From NCBI GenBank assembly GCA_947442255.1, contig CANEVO010000005.1:33956-97955 (forward strand): DNA of 64,000 nt. The letters run 5' to 3'. Positions 29,534 through 38,013 of the stretch are shown here, one piece after another. How positions within the stretch are numbered: the stretch's first letter is position 1; each line of letters begins with the position of its first letter. The translations under genes and the position numbers were made by a program. The notes below the pieces were generated by a model that saw only the letters and a list, made by a program, of their open reading frames with translations, ran no database searches and was not told the DNA's origin. The DNA comes from Opitutia bacterium (GTDB taxonomy: Bacteria; Verrucomicrobiota; Verrucomicrobiae; Opitutales; Opitutaceae).

Positions 29534-30463
29534 ATGACGATCTTCCTCGCCGGCGCATCCGGACTGGTCGGATCGGCGTTCGCCCACGCCGCCGCCCGAC
29601 GCGGGCACCGCGTCGTCGGCACTGTCGGAAGTTTCACCGGCGAGATCGAGGGCGTGGAAAGAAAGCTCACGCTGGATCTCTCGCGCGAAGACGCGATCAC
29701 CGCCGCGGTGCTCGAGGAACTTCCGGGCGCGATCGTCAACTGCGCCGCCGCATCGGTGTCAGAGGCCTGCGACGCGGATCCGGTCCTGGCGCAGGCGTTG
29801 AACGTCGCCCTGCCGGCGATGCTGGCAAAGCTAGCGCACCACGTCAGTGCCCGCCTCGTGCACCTCTCCTCGGAGCAGGTTTTCGACGGGGCGCGTCCGG
29901 CGCCATACGCACGGGACGATGCGATTTCGCCCATCAACCTTTACGGTCGCCAGAAAGTTGCGAGCGAACGCGCCGTGCATGCTGCCGCGCCGGACTTCGC
30001 CGTGACGCTGCGCGCCCCGCTCCTCATGGGCAACAGCGCAGCCGGCCGACGCAGTCTGCACGAGCGGTTGTTTGCCGACTGGGTGGCCGGTCGCACACCC
30101 CGACTCTTCTCCGACGAATTCCGCCAGCCCTGCACCGCCGAGAACCTGGCCGACGTGATGGTGGAATTGTGCGAGCGGCCGGAAATCCGCGGGGTTTTTC
30201 ATTGGGCCGGGGCGGAACTGCTTTCGCGCCACGATCTGGGCTGCCGGATCCGTGCCCACTTCAAGCTCACGGATCGACCGGCGCCCCTCACGGCCGCGAC
30301 GCGCGCCGAAGTGCCGGGCGCCGCCGAAAAACGCCACGCCTGCCTGGCGCTGGATCTCACGCCGCTGGTGGGAAAGCTGAAAACGCGTCCGCAAACCATC
30401 GCCGAACAACTGCCGGGGTTGGTCGTGCCGGTGCCCTGCCGGGAGTGGTATCGATCGGCCTGA
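29534..30463 (+). CDS. RmlD-like NAD(P)-dependent sugar-nucleotide reductase
   Basis: A 309-residue extended SDR of the dTDP-4-dehydrorhamnose reductase type. It has a nucleotide-binding start (IFLAGASGLVGSAFAHAAAR), IVNCAAASVSEACDADP, HLSSEQVFDGA (the RmlD S-T-D-x-V-F-D-G block) and the catalytic NLYGRQKVASERA (Y-x-x-x-K). No other rhamnose genes are nearby, so it may act on another substrate. A short pro-rich frame upstream is not part of the gene. Confidence 0.78.
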   Translation: MTIFLAGASGLVGSAFAHAAARRGHRVVGTVGSFTGEIEGVERKLTLDLSREDAITAAVLEELPGAIVNCAAASVSEACDADPVLAQALNVALPAMLAKLAHHVSARLVHLSSEQVFDGARPAPYARDDAISPINLYGRQKVASERAVHAAAPDFAVTLRAPLLMGNSAAGRRSLHERLFADWVAGRTPRLFSDEFRQPCTAENLADVMVELCERPEIRGVFHWAGAELLSRHDLGCRIRAHFKLTDRPAPLTAATRAEVPGAAEKRHACLALDLTPLVGKLKTRPQTIAEQLPGLVVPVPCREWYRSA

Positions 30464-30553
30464 GGCGCCGGCGGCGGTCGCCACGCGCAGGAAGCGGGAG
30501 AAATTCTTTCCGAGGTTTGGCTTTTCTCCGTTCCATCGGTTTCCTCCCGAAGA

Positions 30554-31294
30554 ATGGTCCTGCATCTTTTGCCCGAACGCACTGGCGGCGCCGCGGAAAA
30601 CATGGCGCTCGATTTCCTGTTGCTACAGCGCTACCCGGCCGCGACGCAGCCCCGGTTCCGCCACTACGGTTGGCGCGGTCCGGCGTTCACCTTCGGGCTG
30701 AGTCAGAAGCTGGAGTTCGTCCAGACGCAGCTGCCGCCGGACGAAACCTTCGATCTCTGCCGGCGCCCCACCGGCGGCGGCGTGGTGGATCATCGCGCCG
30801 ACTGGACGTATGCGCTCGTCATTCCCCGCGGACACCCGCTGGAGGAATTGCGCGCCACTCAGAGCTATCGGGTGGTCCACGAAGCGCTCGCGGCCGCGTT
30901 GCGCGCGCAAAATGTCGCCGCGGCGACGAAGGAACGGCTGGAGCCCGATCTCCCGGCTCCGACCCCCACCGCCGCCCCGGCGGCCGGCCCCGCGGGCGTT
31001 TGTTTTCAACGCGCGGAAATCTACGACGTCATCAACGCGCACACGGGTGAAAAAATCGCCGGCGCGGCGCAAAAGCGCAACAAGCACGGCCTGCTTTTCC
31101 AGGGTTCGATCTGGCAGCGGGCCGCCGGCGGCGACGCCGTCGATTGGGATAAATTCCAAGCAGACTTCACCGCGGGACTGGCGGCGGCACTTGGGATGGC
31201 GGGCGAACCCACGCCGTGGCCCGATTTCAACGAAGACGAAGTTTCGGGGCTCATCGAACAATACTCGTCGCCCGAGTGGAACGAGCATCGCTGA
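30554..31294 (+). CDS. Lipoate-protein ligase A-like protein (LplA/LipB/BPL fold)
   Basis: A 246-residue member of the biotin/lipoate ligase fold. It has an N-terminal GGAAENMALDFLLLQRYP, the substrate loop RRPTGGGVVDHRADWTYALV, and the Lys-bearing block KIAGAAQKRNKHGLLFQGS. It should attach or transfer lipoyl or octanoyl groups to carrier domains. A linker of Pro/Ala (about 135-148) separates the halves. Which of LplA, LipM or a distant relative it is cannot be settled by eye. Confidence 0.75.
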   Translation: MVLHLLPERTGGAAENMALDFLLLQRYPAATQPRFRHYGWRGPAFTFGLSQKLEFVQTQLPPDETFDLCRRPTGGGVVDHRADWTYALVIPRGHPLEELRATQSYRVVHEALAAALRAQNVAAATKERLEPDLPAPTPTAAPAAGPAGVCFQRAEIYDVINAHTGEKIAGAAQKRNKHGLLFQGSIWQRAAGGDAVDWDKFQADFTAGLAAALGMAGEPTPWPDFNEDEVSGLIEQYSSPEWNEHR

Positions 31295-31328
31295 ACTCCC
31301 GGCGAAACGGTTCGCCGCCGTCACGACG

Positions 31329-32408
31329 TCACTCCGGAATCAATTCGGGCACGACGGGCCGGCCAATGTGCCGGCGGATCGACTCCAGGTTTTCGCGGAT
31401 GAGCGCGCCCATGGTTTCGCAGCGGAGGTAATCCTTGCGGCCGAAGTGGTCGGCGAGCGATTCGCGCAGCCGATGCACTTTTTCCACCGGCGCGATCGGA
31501 TCGCGCGCCATGTCGTGCAGCAGCAGGCCGAGCCGCTCGGAGGCGAGCGCGGCGCGCTGCAGGATGAGGGTTTGCTCCTCGCGCTCGTACTGCCGGGCGG
31601 TTTCCGGGCGGAGATGCTTGATGCAGAAGCGCACCAACGAGGCGTTCTCCTTGAAGAATTGCGGCAGGTAGAACTTCTTCCGTCCATCGTAGCTTTGCTG
31701 GTCGAAGTCCATGGCACGGATGCGCAGCTGGGATTCCTCGAAATCAGGCGTGATCACGAAGACAAAATTGTAGGACCGCATGTCGCCGAGCAGCCGGATG
31801 AAGCAGCGCTCGTTGAACTTCACCAGTTCCTTGGCGACGCGAATCGGCTTCAGATCGGGCCGGCCCAGCCAGTGCTCGATAAACATGTCGCCGGGAATGC
31901 CCGCGACGTGCTCCTCGACGAGCGTGTTACCGTGCGTAATGAAGTTGAGACGGTTCGGCGACAACAGGTGCTCAAGTTCGAGTCCGTAAACCCGCGAGGC
32001 GTCGGCCTTCTTGACGTAAAAGTAGTCCTGGTTGTCGTTGTAGGCATTGACGATCCGGATGCGAAAGGGCGTCGAGTTGCCGAACGTGCAGAAATCCACG
32101 CGGTCGACGTAAAGATGGCCGACCACCGAGAGGTCGCCATCGACCTTGAGCCACGCGTAAACCTGTTTCAGCGCCTCGTTGAGCGCGGGCATCTCGTTCG
32201 CATCGTAGATGACCGTGTCCCAGAGCGTGGGCCGGCCATTGTCATCTGTGAGCGGGATCACTTCCTGAAAGGCCCGCAGCCGCTCATAGGTCACCGGCAG
32301 TTCGCGTTCCCGTTTGTAACGGCGCAGGTAACCGCGCAAATCCGGGGCAATCGGAAAACTCGGTTTGCGCTGCGTCGGCGCCAGCTGCGCCGTCACGTAA
32401 TCGGCCAT
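31329..32408 (-). CDS. Conserved hypothetical protein with kinase-like catalytic motif
   Basis: A 359-residue soluble protein I do not recognise. The middle reads GDMRSYNFVFVI, then about 16 residues later RIRAMDFDQQSYDG. The spacing Asp-x4-Asn followed by an Asp-Phe-Asp mimics the catalytic loop and metal-binding Asp of protein-kinase or aminoglycoside-kinase folds. An obvious nucleotide-binding Lys/Gly loop was not found in the N-terminal half, so this is only a suggestion. The start at 32408 gives MADYVTAQLAP; upstream residues look non-coding. It converges with the ligase gene, 34 bases apart. Confidence 0.6.
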   Translation of the reverse strand: MADYVTAQLAPTQRKPSFPIAPDLRGYLRRYKRERELPVTYERLRAFQEVIPLTDDNGRPTLWDTVIYDANEMPALNEALKQVYAWLKVDGDLSVVGHLYVDRVDFCTFGNSTPFRIRIVNAYNDNQDYFYVKKADASRVYGLELEHLLSPNRLNFITHGNTLVEEHVAGIPGDMFIEHWLGRPDLKPIRVAKELVKFNERCFIRLLGDMRSYNFVFVITPDFEESQLRIRAMDFDQQSYDGRKKFYLPQFFKENASLVRFCIKHLRPETARQYEREEQTLILQRAALASERLGLLLHDMARDPIAPVEKVHRLRESLADHFGRKDYLRCETMGALIRENLESIRRHIGRPVVPELIPE

Positions 32409-32706
32409 GGCGCCAAGGCTGGAAATACCGCGGATCGGACGCAACCCCCGGAGCGACCCTGCGCAATGCCCACCTTTCGCACCCAACTGCGCAGGCCTCG
32501 CCCACCCCAACCACGTTGTCAATTATTGGTTGACGCCATGATTTGAGTAGCGCTCGCGAGGGGGAGTACCGCACATAAATTCCCTCTGGGGCCTGGAGTT
32601 CGCTGATCGGAGTCCGTACGACGCCGGCCGACATCCCTGGCGCTCCGGCTCCCGGCGCCGATCCCCCGAGACTTGCCTCGGATCTCGCGAATAACGACCC
32701 TCGGAC
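32409..32706. other. Divergent intergenic region
   Basis: About 298 bases between two divergent genes. A short AT-rich patch near 32518-32545 contains TTGACA on the minus strand and TTGACG on the plus strand, but neither has a good -10 box at the right distance. I see no RNA gene, repeat or terminator. Confidence 0.4.
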
Positions 32707-33111
32707 ATGTCGTTCGAATCGCGACTGCGGAAGGAATCCCCGCGCTGGGTCGCGGCAGGAGTCATTTCGCCCGAGCAGGCGGAGCGTCTGCGCGCCCTGC
32801 ATCCGGAGGCGGACGGAGCCGCGGCCTCGCGCTTCCTGACGATCATCAGCCTCCTCGGCGCGGTGCTCTGTGTCGTCGCGGCGTGGCGCAAATGGGGGGA
32901 ATGGCGGCGGCTTTCTCAGTGGCTCGTGAACCTTGCGATCGCGTGCATCGCCCTGAACCTGTTCACGCGCTACTTCGACATCTTCAGCTGGATGCTGAAC
33001 CAGGGGCTGATGTTCCTCGTGAGCGGAGCCGTCGTGCTCGGGCTCGGCTGGTACCTCGAACGCAAACGCCGCGCCCTGCTCGGCGTCATCCGCCGCGGAG
33101 GTGCGACATGA
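32707..33111 (+). pseudogene. DUF2157 membrane protein, internally deleted
   Basis: The reading frame is open for 134 residues. The first ~57 residues match the start of DUF2157 proteins (ESPRWVAAGVISPEQAERLR, then the first membrane helix). The last ~65 match the end of the same family (LVNLAIACIALNLFTRYFDI, then GLGWYLERKRRALLG). The usual 200-300 residues of membrane helices between them are missing, and the two ends are joined in frame. I infer an in-frame deletion; a small functional relic cannot be excluded. It overlaps the next gene by four bases (ATGA), the normal layout of a DUF2157-GDYXXLXY pair. Confidence 0.65.
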
Positions 33112-33440
33112 ACCGCGCCCGCTGGCTTGCCCTCGTCGTTGGCCTGCAGGTGGCGTTGCTCGTGGGCTGGGCGGGCTACCACGAATGGAACCGCCCCACC
33201 GCCCCGACGATCCTGCTCGAAACCGTGCCGGTGGATCCGCGCGATTTGTTGCGCGGCGACTACATGATTCTTTCCTACAAGATCAGCCGCGTGCCCGCAC
33301 CACCCACCGGAGGAGACGCTGGCACGCGGGGACGCGAAATCTGAGTCACGTTGCGGCAAAGCGGGCGGTTCCACGAAGTCGCCAGCGCGTCCTGGACACC
33401 GCCGGACACCGGCGCGGCCGGGCGCCAACCTTTGCCGATT
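33108..33440 (+). pseudogene. GDYXXLXY-domain protein, broken by an in-frame stop
   Basis: The intact frame gives 78 residues: one membrane anchor (LALVVGLQVALLVGWAGY), then DPRDLLRGDYMILSYKIS, which is the G-D-Y-x-x-L-x-Y motif that names the family. A TGA at 33342-33344 stops it. The same frame continues in family style after the stop (VTLRQSGRFHEVASASWTPP), consistent with a TGG to TGA change. The C-terminal third is then missing where the convergent gene ends. Normal members are about 170-190 residues. Confidence 0.7.
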
Positions 33441-33441
33441 G

Positions 33442-34380
33442 TCAGGCGGTGGCCAGCAGCCGCTCGCAAAGCGCGATGAGGCGGGAACGCAACGGCTCTC
33501 CCCGGGCGGTAAACTCGCGCTGCCGCCGTTCATAGTCGGTCCGACCGGCCACTGTCTCGACCGTGATCGGTTCGAACCCCAGTGCGCGCAGGTCGTAGGG
33601 ACTCGCGCGCATGTCCACCTCACGGATGTCGCGGGCCAGCTCGAAGCCATCCGCCACCAGCTCCGCGGGCGTGAAGGGCGCGAGCTTAAACGCCCATTTG
33701 TAGAGGTCCATGTTCGCGTGCAGGCAACCGCGCTGTTCGAGCTGGCCGGCATCCGTCCGCGCCGGCTGCAGGCGATTGAGCGGCCGGGCCGGCGCGGTGA
33801 AAAAGCGAAACGCATCGAAATGCGAGCAGCAGATCGCGCTGGATTCGACGATGGCGGCGAGTTCGTCCGCGGCGAAGCGCAGGGGATGGGCATTGTGCCG
33901 GGTTTCCGCGACGGTTTGCCGGTAAACCATCGCCCACTCGTGCCACCCGTAACACCCGAAAAAGGCGGGCCGATCCCGCATCGCCCCGAGCAAGCCGTGC
34001 AGCCACGCCACAAATTCTCGGCGGCGGGCCGGCAACGCGGCCGGGTCGAGCGCAATGCCACCGGTTGTTTCCCGATAACTCGGCCACCGTAGAAATTCAC
34101 GCGCCGCCTCGCCGCCGAGCACCACATCCGGCCCCGGATGCCAGCGGCGCAGCCAGGCCGGACGGAACGCGTAATAGGTGAAGAGAAAATCGTAGACCGG
34201 ATGCTTCTCGCCGCGCGCCGCCCGCGCCTGGTGCGAGTCGGTCCACGCCCGCACGCGCTGCTCGTGCCCAAGCCGCCGGCCGGTCCAGTCCGTTTCGGAC
34301 AAAATCGTCACTGGCGCGGTGGAAGCTGAAAGGCTCGAGTGCAAACGCCCCAACGATGCAACGGACCGCGTCGCGGGCAA
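33442..34380 (-). CDS. Conserved protein of the family annotated 3-methyladenine DNA glycosylase
   Basis: A 312-residue protein. It shares strong landmarks with an actinobacterial family carried in databases as 3-methyladenine DNA glycosylase: HEQRVRAWTDSHQARAARGE, KHPVYDFLFTYYAFRPAWLR, RWHPGPDVVLGGEA and GCYGWHEWAMVYRQ, plus a late HANMDLYKWAFKLAPF. I know of no firm biochemical proof for that name, and no helix-hairpin-helix or AlkA-like motif is visible. Function is therefore uncertain. Its end lies against the truncated GDYXXLXY remnant. Confidence 0.72.
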   Translation of the reverse strand: MPATRSVASLGRLHSSLSASTAPVTILSETDWTGRRLGHEQRVRAWTDSHQARAARGEKHPVYDFLFTYYAFRPAWLRRWHPGPDVVLGGEAAREFLRWPSYRETTGGIALDPAALPARRREFVAWLHGLLGAMRDRPAFFGCYGWHEWAMVYRQTVAETRHNAHPLRFAADELAAIVESSAICCSHFDAFRFFTAPARPLNRLQPARTDAGQLEQRGCLHANMDLYKWAFKLAPFTPAELVADGFELARDIREVDMRASPYDLRALGFEPITVETVAGRTDYERRQREFTARGEPLRSRLIALCERLLATA

Positions 34381-34446
34381 ATCTTCTACACCGGCTTCAG
34401 CGGGACGATCGCGGCGCGTCCCTCCTGGCGCGGAAAACGCCGGCGT

Positions 34447-34929
34447 TCAAAAAGTCCGCTCGATCGACCCACCCGGCACCACGGGCCGCCAGGCCGCGCC
34501 AAACTCCCGCAGCGCGCCACGCACCCGCTCGAGCTCGTCGGCCGTGATTTCCGGCGGAGGCACACCGCGCCGGCGGCACATGGCGATCAGGTTCTGCGCA
34601 AATGCGGCGGGATCAGCCGCACCTTCCCACTGGTTGGCCTGCAGGCATTCGACGAGCGACTCGCTTTGCTGCGCCTGCGTGTTTCTGGCCCATTCGCGAT
34701 TCTGCGCATGAAGGCGGACGGAGACCTCGGCAAGCGCCCCTCCGGCCGACACCTGGCCCAAAAATGCATCGCGCCAGCCGAGGGTCGACTCGACCACGAA
34801 ATGAAAAGCGGCATGCGGCAAAATTCCCTGCCGCGGCATCACGTCGGTCGTCGTGCTGCCGTCGGGCCTTACGCACGTCAACGTATCGGCCAGGCTGGTG
34901 GGAAGGTTCTTGGTAAACCGGACGAGCAT
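34447..34929 (-). CDS. Conserved hypothetical protein
   Basis: A 160-residue soluble protein I do not recognise. It begins with a beta-rich stretch (MLVRFTKNLPTSLADTLTCV), followed by MPRQGILPHAAFHFVVESTL and GWRDAFLGQVSAGGALAE, then a charged helical C-terminus with a short Cys-Arg-Arg-Arg-Gly turn. No signal peptide, membrane helix or metal motif is seen. It has the same direction as its two neighbours, with modest gaps. Confidence 0.6.
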   Translation of the reverse strand: MLVRFTKNLPTSLADTLTCVRPDGSTTTDVMPRQGILPHAAFHFVVESTLGWRDAFLGQVSAGGALAEVSVRLHAQNREWARNTQAQQSESLVECLQANQWEGAADPAAFAQNLIAMCRRRGVPPPEITADELERVRGALREFGAAWRPVVPGGSIERTF

Positions 34930-35026
34930 GCGCGGGAGTGAGGGTGTGAGGCTGGCCCGACGCGCACAAGCCGCGCAAGGTTACGAAAAAGTCAAAGTGG
35001 CAGACGGGCCAACTTGGCGCCCCCGT

Positions 35027-35929
35027 TCAGGCTCGCCGCAACAACCGGCGGATGCCGTCGACGGGCGATCCTTCCACGGGAACCAGCGGCAGGTGTGAGG
35101 TGGCCGCGAACGCGCGGGTGACAACCGGGTGGGTGAGAATTGGCCCGCTCAACCCCGCTCGCAGGGCCTCGGGGCCAACGCCGGGGAATAATTTTCCCAT
35201 GACCTGCGTCGCCAGCGTCAGCAGCCCGGCCGTGGATTCGATTACGATCTGATGGGCCACCGCTTCGCCCTCGCCGGCGAGGCGCAGGACTGCGGGGGAA
35301 AGGCCCGCGATTTCCCGGTTGGGCTCGGGATGCTGGTAAAAGTACCGCGTGATCGCTGCCGCATCCGCCGTCTCGCCCAGCGGAGTGGCGGCTCGCACCG
35401 CCGCAGTGAGTCGCGACAGCGGCGCCCAGCCCTGCAACTCGAGCAGCGCGCAGGCGATCGCCCGGCGCCCCAGATCATAACCACTGCCCGGATCCCCGAA
35501 CCGCCAACCCAGTCCGCCGGCATAGTGCGTGCTGCCGTCGGGCGCGCGGGCGGCGACAAACGAACCCGTTCCCGCATGGAGCACGAGCCCGGGCTGGCCG
35601 TGCGTCGCCAGCTCGAGCACCGGCAAAGCGTCATGGAACACCGCGACCTCGCCGCAACCGGTGAGCAGGCGTGCCACGTCGAGCCAAAAGGAACGGCTGC
35701 CCGCCATGTAGAGATGGGTCAGCACGGGCGGCGGCGTTCCCGCCGGCGTCAGGGCGCGCAAGGCTTCGAGCGCGGCCGTGACGATATGCCGGGCCTGCTC
35801 GGGACCGACCACGTTGGGGTTGGAGGCCGGCGCGAGGTGACGGGCCACGATCGCGCCGCTTGCATCAAGCAAGACGCACTCCGTCTTCGTGCCCCCACCA
35901 TCAACGCCGATTTTGAAGCCGGAACTCAT
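35027..35929 (-). CDS. BadF/BadG-type ATPase, probable N-acetylglucosamine kinase
   Basis: A 300-residue ASKHA-fold kinase: phosphate-1 loop KIGVDGGGTKTECVLLD, second phosphate loop VLHAGTGSFVAARAPDG, then GGLGWRFGDPGSGYDLGRRA and SGPILTHP. That block order is typical of bacterial N-acetylglucosamine/N-acetylmuramic acid kinases in the BadF/BadG/BcrA/BcrD family. The SIS-domain gene just upstream on the same strand supports an amino-sugar role. Start placed at MSSGFKIGVDGG; seven more residues are possible. Confidence 0.8.
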   Translation of the reverse strand: MSSGFKIGVDGGGTKTECVLLDASGAIVARHLAPASNPNVVGPEQARHIVTAALEALRALTPAGTPPPVLTHLYMAGSRSFWLDVARLLTGCGEVAVFHDALPVLELATHGQPGLVLHAGTGSFVAARAPDGSTHYAGGLGWRFGDPGSGYDLGRRAIACALLELQGWAPLSRLTAAVRAATPLGETADAAAITRYFYQHPEPNREIAGLSPAVLRLAGEGEAVAHQIVIESTAGLLTLATQVMGKLFPGVGPEALRAGLSGPILTHPVVTRAFAATSHLPLVPVEGSPVDGIRRLLRRA

Positions 35930-36022
35930 GGGGTCGTGACGAGGTGGCAATCAGGAGATCGAGGAACCGCATTATTTTGCCGGCCGCCTTTTCTAATTTT
36001 CACTCTTCGCCCGGTTTCGTTC

Positions 36023-36751
36023 TCACGCGAGCTGGCGGCTGAGGCGCGCTTTGTATTTCTGGCCGAGTTCGCGATTGTACTCGATCGCGCCGGGCAGGTT
36101 TTGACTGCGCAGGATGGGGAGCGGATGGCCGTGCGTTTTCAGCCATTCGATGGTGGCGAGGGTCAGCCAGTTGAGGACTGAGCAACCGATCAAGGTGGAG
36201 GTCGGCCCGGCCTTGATGCCGTCGGCCAGATCGACGATCGCATCGCCGGGCACCCCTCCGTTATCGAGCACGTAGTCGGCCACCTCGAAGAGCCGCCGGC
36301 CGCTCGCATGTTGCGAGGGCGTGACACGCGACATGGCCATGCACGTCAGTGCCACGACGGTCAGGCCCTTTTGCTTCGCGTAGAGCGCCACATCGATCGG
36401 CGAGCCGTTTTTGCCGGAATTGGAAATGACCACGATCACCTCACCGGCCAGAAGCTGATACTGACGGTCGTAGCGCTCGACGAGTTTCATGCCGTAGCCC
36501 GGCAGGTTTTCGATGAAGCCGCCGGTCGGATCGATGATGCCGGTGATGCAAACGAGGCCACCCGCGCGACCGATGATCTCGCGGGAGACGAGTTCGCTGT
36601 GCCCGCTGCCGAAGGTGTGCACGACGCCGCCCCGGGCAATCGAGGCCCCGAGGAGGGGCGCCAGCTGTGCAATGGTCGGGGCGTTGGTCGTCCACGCCTG
36701 GGCGAGCAGGTCGTTGGCGCGGGCAAAATAGGCGTCGGCGAGCGAAGACAT
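36023..36751 (-). CDS. SIS-domain protein (UPF0309-like)
   Basis: A 242-residue phosphosugar-binding protein. The SIS core has GGVVHTFGSGHSELVSREII and VIVVISNSGKNGSPIDVALY, the phosphate-binding Ser-rich loops, and ends with a helical dimerisation region (LTLATIEWLKTHGHPLPILR). Such proteins isomerise or regulate with phosphorylated sugars. It lies upstream of the BadF-type kinase on the same strand; together they suggest amino-sugar recycling, possibly of cell-wall sugars. Exact reaction is unknown. Confidence 0.82.
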   Translation of the reverse strand: MSSLADAYFARANDLLAQAWTTNAPTIAQLAPLLGASIARGGVVHTFGSGHSELVSREIIGRAGGLVCITGIIDPTGGFIENLPGYGMKLVERYDRQYQLLAGEVIVVISNSGKNGSPIDVALYAKQKGLTVVALTCMAMSRVTPSQHASGRRLFEVADYVLDNGGVPGDAIVDLADGIKAGPTSTLIGCSVLNWLTLATIEWLKTHGHPLPILRSQNLPGAIEYNRELGQKYKARLSRQLA

Positions 36752-36782
36752 CGAGGGAGGTTACGCGAGAGGTTGAACGAGC

Positions 36783-36812
36783 AAAGCCCGAAAGGGATTC
36801 CCGCGGGCTTTT
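36783..36812. terminator. Probable rho-independent terminator after holA
   Basis: AAAGCCCG (36783-36790) pairs perfectly with CGGGCTTT (36804-36811), and the loop holds a further GGG/CCC pair. It lies just past the holA stop, before the SIS gene, where a terminator for holA is expected. The T-run is short, and is better on the plus strand. Confidence 0.55.
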
Positions 36813-36824
36813 ACGCCGCCAGAC

Positions 36825-37922
36825 CTACGCGGCGAGACAGCGGACCGCGAGCTCACGCAAAACTTCCTCCTGCTCGTTGGGCCGGCGGATGATTTCCTCG
36901 AAAGCGCCAATAAATTCCTGCTGATTGTCGATCAAACGGCGCAGGGTCGGCAGTTTCGCCCCGCCCGCGAGTTTGCCGACATACCAGGGGTTTTGCGTGA
37001 ACAGATTGAACGAACTTTTTTCCGAGGCGCCGACGAAACGCGCCCCGTAGGCCGCCGCCGCGCGGGGCAGGCCGTCGAGTCCACGCGGCCCGAGGCGCGC
37101 GTCGCCCGCATCCAGCAGCGCCCGCACCTGCAGCAGGATGCGGTTGCGATTCTGCAGCGCGCTGATGACGGGCCGGGCATCGCCTCCCGTGAAAAAATGC
37201 CGGTGCAGCGCATGGAGCGTCCACTTGAGGTCGCCGCTGAAAAAAGCCTCGGCCGACTCGAAGAAATCCCCCTCGGCGACATTCGGGGTGAGTTCCGCGA
37301 CATGCGCCTCCTCGATGAGCGCGCTCTCTCCCGCATACGTCGCCAGCTTGCGGGTTTCCTCCACCAGCAGGCGAGTATTGGCCCCGACCCGGGCGAGCAG
37401 CAACTCGACCGCCCCCGGGGCAAAGCCGGACCCCAGCGACTTCGCCTCGGCCAGCACAACGCCAGCGAGTGCCTCGCCGCCGCCGTCGCCTTCGCCGGCA
37501 ACGAGCGTGAAATCGCCCTGCTTTTCGCACCACTTGAGGAACGAACGCCGCCGGTCGACCGGCGCGGCGGTGATCAGCACCGTGGTTTCGTCGGGTTTGA
37601 CGCCCGCCAAAATCTGCTGGAGGTCCTCGACGAGCTTCAGCGTGCTTTCGGCCCGCCCGGTGACGGTGTCGGCCAGGAAATTCACGTCCTTCAACCACAC
37701 CACGCGCCGGCCCCCGAACATCGAAACAGTGCTCACCGCGTCACGAAACCGGTTCACCGCGCTTTCCACCTCGCTGACGTTGGCGGCAAATCCGTTGATC
37801 GTCTCGCGCGAAAACTCATCGGCCACACCGGCGGCCAGCACCTCGAAGCGCTCCCGTCCCATCCGGCCGACCAGAAAGTCGTCGGAACCGCAGATGAACG
37901 TGAAATTCCTGGTCGCCGCCAT
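36825..37922 (-). CDS. holA: DNA polymerase III subunit delta HolA
   Basis: The 365-residue clamp-loader delta subunit. The N-terminal domain starts FTFICGSDDFLVGR, followed by VSTVSMFGGRRVVWLKDVNF (the delta 'F-G-x-R-R-x-V' block), and the C-terminal collar domain is helical with KLPTLRRLIDNQQEFIGAFE. It opens the beta clamp during replication. Start at 37922 precedes AATRNFTFICGSDD; the longer open frame to 38210 overlaps arnT and is not coding. It diverges from arnT. Confidence 0.85.
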   Translation of the reverse strand: MAATRNFTFICGSDDFLVGRMGRERFEVLAAGVADEFSRETINGFAANVSEVESAVNRFRDAVSTVSMFGGRRVVWLKDVNFLADTVTGRAESTLKLVEDLQQILAGVKPDETTVLITAAPVDRRRSFLKWCEKQGDFTLVAGEGDGGGEALAGVVLAEAKSLGSGFAPGAVELLLARVGANTRLLVEETRKLATYAGESALIEEAHVAELTPNVAEGDFFESAEAFFSGDLKWTLHALHRHFFTGGDARPVISALQNRNRILLQVRALLDAGDARLGPRGLDGLPRAAAAYGARFVGASEKSSFNLFTQNPWYVGKLAGGAKLPTLRRLIDNQQEFIGAFEEIIRRPNEQEEVLRELAVRCLAA

Positions 37923-38013
37923 GAGGGGGGCAATCTGGTGGCGAACGCGGGGCGGGTGCACGAAAAAAATCGCCACATCCGCCGGGCACCGTGACGCTCG
38001 CTCGCCCTTCCTC

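Noticed and set aside
33442..34380. Firm assignment as a DNA glycosylase
   Set aside because: The family name is a database label; no glycosylase fold motif or catalytic residue can be pointed to in the sequence.
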